In this document: one piece after another, positions 7,208 to 12,922 of the stretch
Position numbering within the stretch: position 1 is the first letter of the stretch
How the letters are laid out: every line of letters starts with the position of its first letter
Source: JABDGZ01 sp964487685
GTDB lineage: Bacteria; Omnitrophota; Gorgyraeia; Zapsychrales; Fredricksoniimonadaceae
Reading direction: 5' to 3'
DNA: 12,922 nt
Assembly: GCA_964487685.1 (NCBI GenBank)
Contig: CAZASA010000065.1
Location: forward strand, 1-12,922
Program-made: the position numbers and the translations under genes
Notes under the pieces: model-generated
Databases searched by the model: none
What the model was told of the DNA's origin: nothing
Seen by the model: only the letters and a program-made list of their open reading frames with translations

Positions 7208-8375
7208 GGGGTATTTCTCCAAAGACAGCTTCATACATATTTTCTATTTTCGTAACCACGGTTTTAATGTCAAAATATTTCTCAACCCGCTTTTTACCTG
7301 CTTCACCCATTTTTTGGGCAAGCATGGGGTCATGCATTATTTTGATAATAGCAGCAGCCAATGACTTGGGATCAGCCGGCGGCACAAGGATACCGGTCAG
7401 ACCATTATCAACAATATAATTAAGCCCGGGGATATTGGTTGCGACCACCGGCTTTTTAAAAGCCATGGCTTCGATGCACGATAATGGTGTTCCTTCCGGA
7501 AAGGTTGATGAGGCCAAGACCACGATATCCAGCACAGACATGATCTCATTTTTATCCGTTCGCCAGCCGGTAAAGATCAAATTATTACCAAGGTCAAGCT
7601 CTTGGGCCAAGGCGCGTAATTTCCTTTCAAATGAATGATCATGGTCAGGATCATTGCCGATCACCAGGAATTTAACATTTTTATGCTCTTTTAAAATGAT
7701 AGCCGCAGCCCGGATCAGATCATCCTGGCCCTTGCCTTCAACCAGCCTTCCCAGGGTCCCGATAGAGTATTTTCCTTCCAAAGACATTTCCTGCTTGATC
7801 TTCTGGATGTCCTCCTCAAGCACCTCTAAACCAGGGTCATACCCGTCAGGGATCAGATTCACCTGTTGGGGATTATAACCATCGCTAATGATCGCTAAGG
7901 CCTCTTTGTTTAAAACAACGATACGGCTTAAGAAGCGCCTGTAATTCTTCTCTAATTTTAACAAAATCCTGGTTTCCCTGACATGGCAAACACAGGGAAC
8001 CTTTGCCCATTGGGCCGCCAATATGGTCTGCAAATTGTTCTTGATATTCGTATTGATATGCACCAGGTCGATCTTTTCTTTTCGGATCACAGCTTTGATC
8101 CTTCCTGCGTTAAAAAAAATATCGAAGATAAGATTGATCAGGGCTTTTGAATATGAAACAAAAGGATTGTCCCTGACATCGTGCTTGATCATCAAAAGCG
8201 GCACTCTGATAACAGGCACGCCTAAAGCCCTTATCCGGTCAAAGTTGATACCTTGATGGGTGATCAACACAAGAGGATAGAATTTAGTTTTATTTAAATA
8301 CTTTAAACAGCTATAAAGAGCAGCGGAAGACCCGCCAAAACCTGAACTAAGCTCTACGTAAAGTATCCTTTTCAT
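7200..8375 (-). CDS. Family 4 glycosyltransferase (GT-B fold)
   Basis: This is a retaining GT-B enzyme of 391 residues, a usual full length. The N-terminal domain begins RILYVELSSGFGGSSAAL, with the glycine-rich loop at 12-16 where GT4 enzymes contact donor and acceptor. IDLVHINTN (102-110) and CHVRETR (130-136) complete that half. The C-terminal donor-binding domain starts around IPDGYD (175-180), followed by IGTLGRLVEGKGQDDL (205-220). The E-x7-E nucleotide-sugar motif is intact (Glu294 and Glu302 in FPEGTPLSCIEAM), followed by PVVATNIPG (309-317). The ATG sits in an ATGA overlap with the GT2 gene, with AGGG just upstream at 8379-8382. Its 3' end overlaps the acetyltransferase gene by 8 bases if that gene starts at 7207. 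The donor sugar is unknown. Confidence 0.9.
   Translation of the reverse strand: MKRILYVELSSGFGGSSAALYSCLKYLNKTKFYPLVLITHQGINFDRIRALGVPVIRVPLLMIKHDVRDNPFVSYSKALINLIFDIFFNAGRIKAVIRKEKIDLVHINTNIKNNLQTILAAQWAKVPCVCHVRETRILLKLEKNYRRFLSRIVVLNKEALAIISDGYNPQQVNLIPDGYDPGLEVLEEDIQKIKQEMSLEGKYSIGTLGRLVEGKGQDDLIRAAAIILKEHKNVKFLVIGNDPDHDHSFERKLRALAQELDLGNNLIFTGWRTDKNEIMSVLDIVVLASSTFPEGTPLSCIEAMAFKKPVVATNIPGLNYIVDNGLTGILVPPADPKSLAAAIIKIMHDPMLAQKMGEAGKKRVEKYFDIKTVVTKIENMYEAVFGEIPHV
7217..7220 (-). promoter_or_regulatory. Shine-Dalgarno GGAG that decides the acetyltransferase start
   Basis: GGAG on the minus strand lies 9 bases before the ATG at 7207, inside the end of the upstream GT4 gene. It is the clearest ribosome-binding site I noticed in the window. 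It favours the shorter acetyltransferase (177 residues) over the in-frame ATG at 7234, which has only A-rich sequence before it. Confidence 0.6.
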
Positions 8376-9325
8376 GATCCCTGCTTCTTCAATAATGAAC
8401 GCATTGAACAGACGATAAAAAATAAGTATGGTTTAAAGAACTTAAAAATCATTACAAATATATTGTCCTTAGGAACAATGAATGAAGTCCCCACTAAAGG
8501 ATCAAGTTTAAACGCGGCACATAAATGATCAAAAGACCCCGAATATTTTTTCTGCATATAAAAGGCGCGGCTAAGGGTGTATTCATTGGCAGACAATCTT
8601 TTTTGCACAATACCTTTAGCGATATTTTTATAAGTCCGAAGGATCTTTTGATCAAGTTGAACCTTAGCATATTGGGCCTTGATCCTGTTTTGAGTGACCT
8701 GTCCCTCATGAACGTAATATAAAGCTAGATTAGGTTCCGTGACCTGAAATAAAACATGGTCCTGCGCGATCCTGATCCACATATCAAGATCTTCCATAAT
8801 CTCAAAAGTCTCATCGAAAAGCCCTGCTTGATCAAAACATTCCCGCCTGACCATCACTGCGGATGTCGGCAAGTCCCCGCCTTTTTCGATCAATTCGTTA
8901 AAATCCTTGCCGATATAATTCTCCGGTTTAGTGCCGCAAACTTCATTCTTGGCATTGATCTTGGTCATTTTGCTATAAACGATCCCGATCTTTTTATCCT
9001 TGTCCAGGATAGTGGATTGAATGGATAATTTTTCGTTGGTCCATCCATCATCAGAATCTAAAAATGCGATATATTCACCGCAAGATCCTTTGATACCTCG
9101 ATTACGCGCCGCGGAAACACCTTTGTTTTCCTGATAAATATATTTAATGACGTCCTTGTAAGGTTCTAAGACCTTCTTGGTATCATCAGTGGAGCCATCA
9201 TCTACAATAATTATCTCAAAATCATTATAGGTTTGGTTTAAAACACTTTCCAACGCACGCTTGATATACCCCCCACGATTATACGTCGGGATAATGACGC
9301 TGACCTTAGGATGTTCTTTTGACAT
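8372..9325 (-). CDS. Family 2 glycosyltransferase
   Basis: This 317-residue GT2 enzyme has a textbook catalytic half: VSVIIPTYNRGGY (8-20), IIVDDGSTDDT (39-49), GVSAARNRGI (69-78), and the metal-binding DXD as FLDSDD (88-93). TSAVMVRRECF (154-164) leads to IMEDLDMWIRI (176-186), with Glu178-Asp179 as the probable catalytic-base region. The C-terminal part contains a helical segment (LSANEYTLSRAFYMQKKYSGSF) resembling the tail found after many GT2 domains in O-antigen loci. A hydrophobic stretch NIFVMIFKFFKPYLFFIVCSM (288-308) could anchor the enzyme at the membrane. The ATG lies 20 bases inside the preceding gene. The TGA overlaps the next ATG (ATGA, 8372-8375). It belongs to the assembly set for one repeat unit; specificity is not predictable. 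Confidence 0.9.
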   Translation of the reverse strand: MSKEHPKVSVIIPTYNRGGYIKRALESVLNQTYNDFEIIIVDDGSTDDTKKVLEPYKDVIKYIYQENKGVSAARNRGIKGSCGEYIAFLDSDDGWTNEKLSIQSTILDKDKKIGIVYSKMTKINAKNEVCGTKPENYIGKDFNELIEKGGDLPTSAVMVRRECFDQAGLFDETFEIMEDLDMWIRIAQDHVLFQVTEPNLALYYVHEGQVTQNRIKAQYAKVQLDQKILRTYKNIAKGIVQKRLSANEYTLSRAFYMQKKYSGSFDHLCAAFKLDPLVGTSFIVPKDNIFVMIFKFFKPYLFFIVCSMRSLLKKQGS

Positions 9326-10253
9326 GGGTATTTAATTGACCTAATTGATGATAACCACTGAGCATGCCGAAATTAATGAATAAATTCCTTAAAGATTTAA
9401 TAAATTCTTTCCTGTTGCCGATGGTCAAAAGAAATGACCCCAAATTCTTTAATGTTCGAGGGAACAAATATCTGGGAATTCCCCAGTAATAAATCAAACC
9501 CTTATCTTCAGTCATTGTATTTTGGATCGCCATATATCTACCTGCCATGAAACTCCATCTGGCCACATAGAACAATCTTACCCTGCTTTTTTCAACAGGA
9601 TGCCAGACTAAAAGATCGGGATTATAATAAATCTTTTTGCCAGCATTCCTGATCCTGATAAAGAATTCAGTATCTTCACCTAAAAGCCCTGAGCCAACGC
9701 CAAGTTCCGGTTTAAATCCACCTAACTCTTCAAAAACATTTTTTTTGACGACCATCATCGCACCGATAAATGGGAACATCGTTTGATCATATAATTTGAT
9801 CTTATCCCCATAATCGTGGCAGACAATTGGGCCTGATAAGATGTCCCTGCAATCTTTGATCCATTGGGGCGTTTGGGGTGAGTATAAAGGTAAGACCCTG
9901 CCGCCGATGGCATCAAAATCATGTTCTTTAGTAAAATGCATTATATTAGTAAGCATTTTGGGATCGATGATCACATCATCATCAACAAATAAAATGATCT
10001 CCCCTTTGGCATTAGCAATACCTGCATTCCTGGCATTAGAGATCCCCTGTTTAGGTTCAAAAACATAACGGACATGAGAATTTTTCTTGATAAACGACTC
10101 TACAGTGCCCTTAGTTTGATCACTGGAATTATTATCTACCGCCACGATCTCATATTCTAAAGCTGCATCAATCTCAAGCTCACTCAGCGATTGAAGCGCA
10201 TGGAACAATGATCGTTGGCGATTATAGGTACAAAGAACTATAGTGATCTGCAT
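9306..10253 (-). CDS. Family 2 glycosyltransferase
   Basis: This is a 315-residue GT-A glycosyltransferase for glycan assembly on the cytoplasmic membrane face. The nucleotide-binding start ITIVLCTYNRQRSL (3-16) is followed by VAVDNNSSDQT (37-47), GISNARNAGI (70-79), a DXD motif as LFVDDDVI (88-95; Asp91-93), and the GEDTEF motif (192-197) whose acidic residues normally supply the catalytic base. FIGAMMVVKKNVF (162-174) is the conserved acceptor-side strand. The C-terminal third (RVRLFYVARWSFMAGRY onward) is basic and hydrophobic and may sit against the membrane. The gene starts 8 bases after the pyruvyl transferase stop with no strong Shine-Dalgarno, and its 3' end overlaps the next GT2 gene by 20 bases. 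It is clearly not a recent duplicate of that neighbour, because the motifs and C-termini differ. Donor and acceptor are unknown. Confidence 0.9.
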   Translation of the reverse strand: MQITIVLCTYNRQRSLFHALQSLSELEIDAALEYEIVAVDNNSSDQTKGTVESFIKKNSHVRYVFEPKQGISNARNAGIANAKGEIILFVDDDVIIDPKMLTNIMHFTKEHDFDAIGGRVLPLYSPQTPQWIKDCRDILSGPIVCHDYGDKIKLYDQTMFPFIGAMMVVKKNVFEELGGFKPELGVGSGLLGEDTEFFIRIRNAGKKIYYNPDLLVWHPVEKSRVRLFYVARWSFMAGRYMAIQNTMTEDKGLIYYWGIPRYLFPRTLKNLGSFLLTIGNRKEFIKSLRNLFINFGMLSGYHQLGQLNTHVKRTS

Positions 10254-10261
10254 AAAATTAT

Positions 10262-11182
10262 CTAACCTAGACTTTTTATATAGAAACCAGCCATGAAATG
10301 CTTTAATTTATAAGAATTAACAGCCCATCTATACATATTATTCTTCATAAGAAATTTGTATATGCCTTCAAACTTTAAACGATCTTCCCAAATCACACCT
10401 TGATCTTTCAATGAAAACTCCCAAAGGCAATGGTTTTTATGGTAACAATTAGGAAGCAAGGTAACCTTTTTCCCTAAAATGATCCCAAGGATCGCGGAAT
10501 GTAAACGATTGGTCACAATCTCTTGTGCGCCATCATGGATCAAAAGCCATTCCTGAAAGCTTTTAGCAAATTCTATGGGATCAAACCATAATAATAAGGG
10601 TTTAAATTTTTCTAGTTTTATCGATTCTTCATCATTGCGTATAGCGAATAAGGTTCCTTTACCAACTTTAACATTTGCCAAAAGATCTGTACTTTCCAGA
10701 TTTAATGCCGTGTCATGATCAAGATCTAATATTATATCGGCAGGAATAATATTAAGAAGAGCGTTATAGGAGATTAACCCACGAGCAAACATATAAACTC
10801 TTTCAGATTTGATATCTTTGAAAATCTTAAGGATTGTATTGGTTAAGAATTCATGATCAATGGCAAACGTTGTAGGACCTAAAATAACAACACCTGAATG
10901 AGTGGATACGGCTTTGGAGAATTCCCTTATATGTTCCCCATTCCAAATATTATTAAAACCGCCATTCCCATAAACATACAACACATGATCTGATGGATAG
11001 GTGGATTTCATGAATTGATCGTAATAGACAGATTCATAGGTTATACCAGCTAATTTAGCCAGTTTTTCTGCGCCTTTGAAAATAAGCTCATCGCCCCAAT
11101 TTCCAACAGGTTTTATGAATACCAATTTATGGGATTTATACAATTTAAAAAGCTCAAAGATTTTAGTCGATTTTATATTCAT
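10262..11182 (-). CDS. Polysaccharide pyruvyl transferase family protein
   Basis: This protein of 306 residues belongs to the polysaccharide pyruvyl transferase family (PF04230, ExoV/CsaB-like), whose members move pyruvate from phosphoenolpyruvate to a sugar as a ketal, giving the glycan negative charge. Family landmarks are VGNWGDELI (26-34), YVYGNGGFNNIW (69-80), the mid-protein ILGPTTFA (100-107), and the most conserved block TNRLHSAILGIILGKKV (224-240), with the expected Arg226-His227, followed by LLPNCYHKN (242-250). Length is normal for the shorter, single-domain members. The ATG follows a 24-base gap containing AAGG eight bases upstream (from 11184), a weak ribosome-binding site. By hand count over 14 sampled 60-base lines the gene is about 35% GC, against about 45% in a sampled GT4 gene, which may mean recent acquisition. 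Some family members have other roles in glycan loci, so the exact reaction is inferred. Confidence 0.85.
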   Translation of the reverse strand: MNIKSTKIFELFKLYKSHKLVFIKPVGNWGDELIFKGAEKLAKLAGITYESVYYDQFMKSTYPSDHVLYVYGNGGFNNIWNGEHIREFSKAVSTHSGVVILGPTTFAIDHEFLTNTILKIFKDIKSERVYMFARGLISYNALLNIIPADIILDLDHDTALNLESTDLLANVKVGKGTLFAIRNDEESIKLEKFKPLLLWFDPIEFAKSFQEWLLIHDGAQEIVTNRLHSAILGIILGKKVTLLPNCYHKNHCLWEFSLKDQGVIWEDRLKFEGIYKFLMKNNMYRWAVNSYKLKHFMAGFYIKSLG

Positions 11183-11206
11183 TGGAACCTTGCCATGATC
11201 ATTTTA

Positions 11207-12244
11207 TTAGGTCGAATGTTTGATCCTTTTAAATATTCCAGAAAGGATAATGTTGAACCTGAAATTGACCAGATCAGAAATAAAATAAGGATGAGACATG
11301 ATGATATTCTTTAAAAATTTTGGGCAGTGATGTTTCCTGTCCCACGCGCCGCTTCTATTACTGATGGCATCATATAAACCATCCAGGGTGGCATTCATCG
11401 CTTCAGTGCATTGCATTTCCTTATAATAAACGGCTTTTTCGATCGTCTGGGAGACTTGTTTTTGAATGACAGGTATTCTTCCCAAACCTTTAACTTGCGA
11501 AACAAACAATCTAAAATCATTGCGGGCCATATAATAAAAATAATGATCTTTGCGCTCTTTGGTCCCTTTTAGGTCAATATTGTTCTTATGATAAACCTTG
11601 GTATTGACCACCACCTGGCATTTATACCCGGCTTTGATCGCCCGAAGGGAATAATCAATGTCTTCGTCATAGGCAAAATACTTGTCATCCAGCAAACCAA
11701 CGGCATCGATCACGAATTTTTTAATGAATAAAGCCGTGCCCCAAAGACAGACCGGGTATTTGTCCTGCACATTTAAATATTCAGCAACATCAGGGATGTT
11801 TTTGATGGATACCTTATCACTGTTCAAGTAACAGCCGACATGCTGTAAAACGCTTTTTTGAGGAAAATTGTAAACCAAGGGTGTCAGCAGTCCTACCGTT
11901 GTGTCTTGTTGTGCCGCATCCATTAAAGCACTGATACAGTTATTCTCGATCACGGTATCATTATTCAATAACCAAAAATAATCAAAACCCTTGTACAAGG
12001 CCTTTTTTATGGCAATATTATTTCCTCCTGTAAACCCAAGATTTTCTTTATTTTGGATAAAGGTCACTTGCGGGAATTTATCCCTTAGCTTTACGGATGA
12101 GCCATCACTAGAATTATTATCAACAAGAAATATCTCATATTGAGCATAGTCAGACTTTAACACCGATTCAACACAAGTACAGGTCTCGTCGAAATCGTTC
12201 CAGTTAAGGACAATGACTGCCAGTTTTAAAGAGGGATTTGTCAT
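11207..12244 (-). CDS. Family 2 glycosyltransferase, rhamnosyltransferase-like
   Basis: This 345-residue GT-A fold enzyme transfers a sugar from a nucleotide donor to the growing lipid-linked glycan on the cytoplasmic face. The N-terminus LAVIVLNWND opens the nucleotide-binding fold, and VDNNSSDGS (41-49) is the classic second strand. NLGFTGGNN (68-76) is followed by LLNNDT (92-97), the NND form of the metal-binding DXD motif that is common in this subfamily. DEDIDYSLRA (193-202) carries the likely catalytic-base acidic residues. The C-terminal helix YYMARNDF (237-244) and the later ATLDGLYDA (285-293) recall dTDP-rhamnosyl transferases of the RfbN/WsaD kind, but donor choice cannot be fixed from sequence. 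There are no membrane segments. The ATG lies in an ATGA overlap with the ABC ATPase gene, indicating translational coupling. A 24-base gap separates its stop from the pyruvyl transferase. Confidence 0.9.
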   Translation of the reverse strand: MTNPSLKLAVIVLNWNDFDETCTCVESVLKSDYAQYEIFLVDNNSSDGSSVKLRDKFPQVTFIQNKENLGFTGGNNIAIKKALYKGFDYFWLLNNDTVIENNCISALMDAAQQDTTVGLLTPLVYNFPQKSVLQHVGCYLNSDKVSIKNIPDVAEYLNVQDKYPVCLWGTALFIKKFVIDAVGLLDDKYFAYDEDIDYSLRAIKAGYKCQVVVNTKVYHKNNIDLKGTKERKDHYFYYMARNDFRLFVSQVKGLGRIPVIQKQVSQTIEKAVYYKEMQCTEAMNATLDGLYDAISNRSGAWDRKHHCPKFLKNIIMSHPYFISDLVNFRFNIILSGIFKRIKHST

Positions 12245-12922
12245 AGCTTCCAGTTGACGCTGGGCAAGAATACGGCGTTCGTCAGACTATTCAATTTCCC
12301 CGAATGAACACGGAAAATATTATTGCTATAAATAATATAGGGATGGATCATTTCATTTTCCCAGAACGAAACCTTGGTCAAATAAATGCCGGGGGCTAAA
12401 TTAAAATGACTGAATGCCAGATTGACTGACCCTTTAGCGTGGATCTTCCCTAATGCCAGCCCGGATTCTTTTGAATTGATCGAACAGCATAAAACACCAT
12501 CCGAACGGATGATATCAACAATGATAATGGGATTGATGATCTCTTGCCGGGCTTGATAATCGATCTTGACCTCAATGTCCTCGCCCGCCACAAATTCTTC
12601 TTGTGGCTTCAGGTCTTTGCCGTAAAGAGTAACACTTGAGATAGCGATCAATAGGTCTTGATTGATCTTTACCTTACTATGTTCTGTTGAAACTTTATGC
12701 TTAAAATCATCTTCATTCTTTTTGAAAGTGATGTTTTGATAAAATGGCACCACATCATCAGCCGGTCCATCCTTGACCAATTCACCATGATTAAGCAAAA
12801 GCACCCTCTTACAAAGACTCTGGATCAAGGAGATCTGATGAGACACAAGCAGGATCGTGGCCCCCGACCCCATCAATTCCCTCATTTTCTGGGCGCATTT
12901 GGCCTGAAAAGCAACGTCACCG
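12241..12922 (-). CDS. Wzt-type polysaccharide ABC exporter ATP-binding protein, C-terminal part (5' end outside window)
   Basis: This is the ATPase of an ABC exporter that moves undecaprenyl-linked O-antigen or capsule chains across the inner membrane. Only the last 226 residues are in the window, and the frame is open to the edge. The visible part begins with GDVAFQAKC, the segment after Walker B and the D-loop in Wzt proteins. The H-loop VSHQ follows (His codon near 12838-12840), then the end of the nucleotide-binding domain (VLLLNHGELVKDG). Walker A and the signature motif must lie upstream. After a linker of about 30 charged residues comes a beta-rich domain of about 125 residues (ISSVTLYG, EFVAGEDIEVKIDY, APGIYLTKVSFWEN) typical of the Wzt C-terminal carbohydrate-binding domain, which recognises the finished glycan in known Wzt proteins. 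Its TGA stop overlaps the next gene's ATG as ATGA. An internal ATG at 12885 lies after the D-loop and cannot be the true start. The Wzm-type permease is not seen and is probably upstream. Confidence 0.9.
   Translation of the reverse strand, partial: GDVAFQAKCAQKMRELMGSGATILLVSHQISLIQSLCKRVLLLNHGELVKDGPADDVVPFYQNITFKKNEDDFKHKVSTEHSKVKINQDLLIAISSVTLYGKDLKPQEEFVAGEDIEVKIDYQARQEIINPIIIVDIIRSDGVLCCSINSKESGLALGKIHAKGSVNLAFSHFNLAPGIYLTKVSFWENEMIHPYIIYSNNIFRVHSGKLNSLTNAVFLPSVNWKL

Noticed and set aside
8372..10253. The two adjacent GT2 genes as a recent tandem duplication
   Set aside because: Their metal-binding motifs (VDDDV versus LDSDD), mid-regions and C-termini differ throughout; similarity is only at family level.
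11183..11206. Possible internal promoter or attenuator in the widest gap
   Set aside because: Twenty-four bases is enough only for a ribosome-binding site; I see no hairpin with a T run and no convincing promoter elements.
1..12922. tRNA or rRNA genes, CRISPR arrays, transposase genes or insertion-sequence ends
   Set aside because: Reading both strands I found no cloverleaf-like segments, spaced direct repeats or transposase motifs; the window is coding almost throughout on one strand.

Overview
The window is a single dense block of bacterial glycan-biosynthesis genes, all on the minus strand, so transcription runs from position 12922 down to 1. Both ends are cut: the first gene (ABC transporter ATPase) has lost its 5' part and the last (a membrane-anchored glycoside-hydrolase-like protein) has lost its 3' part. 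Junctions are very tight: ATGA or TAATG overlaps, short overlaps, and gaps of at most 24 bases. There is no room for an internal promoter or terminator outside coding sequence, so this looks like the middle of one long operon. I see no RNA genes, insertion sequences, CRISPR arrays or attachment sites.

Layout in transcription order: (1) C-terminal part of a Wzt-type O-antigen/polysaccharide ABC exporter ATPase with its glycan-recognition domain, 12922-12241; (2) GT2 glycosyltransferase, rhamnosyltransferase-like, 12244-11207; (3) polysaccharide pyruvyl transferase family protein, 11182-10262; (4) and (5) two further GT2 enzymes, 10253-9306 and 9325-8372; (6) GT4 glycosyltransferase, 8375-7200; (7) serine-acetyltransferase-like hexapeptide O-acetyltransferase, 7207-6674; (8) O-antigen ligase/polymerase (Wzy_C family) membrane protein, 6674-5286; (9) a double GT4 protein, two complete GT4 enzymes in one reading frame, 5308-3074; (10) GT4 resembling the sugar transferases of exosortase-type loci, 3077-1881; (11) a large signal-anchored GH123/DUF4091-like protein with a further C-terminal module leaving the window, 1876-1.

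Together these could build a decorated surface polysaccharide. Seven glycosyltransferase domains (three GT2, four GT4) would assemble a lipid-linked glycan on the cytoplasmic face. The pyruvyl transferase and acetyltransferase would add acidic ketal and acetyl decorations. The Wzt ATPase, with a permease presumably upstream of the window, would export the chain, and the Wzy_C protein would polymerise it or ligate it to an acceptor outside. The terminal hydrolase-like protein would trim or remodel glycan in the periplasm or at the surface. The sugars and the final acceptor cannot be read from the sequence.

The organism is a bacterium, probably Gram-negative (Wzt-type exporter plus O-antigen-ligase family), with about 45% GC in the sampled typical genes and about 35% in the pyruvyl transferase gene. 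Gene style (a long glycosyltransferase operon with an exosortase-type transferase and a terminal protein carrying a YVRDGG-type module) reminds me of uncultivated groups such as Omnitrophota, but this is a guess.

The points most worth a second look are the junction inside the double GT4 gene, where removing one A from a six-A run would restore two separate genes joined by the ATGA overlap seen elsewhere in this operon, and the membrane-anchored GH123-like protein at the operon's end.
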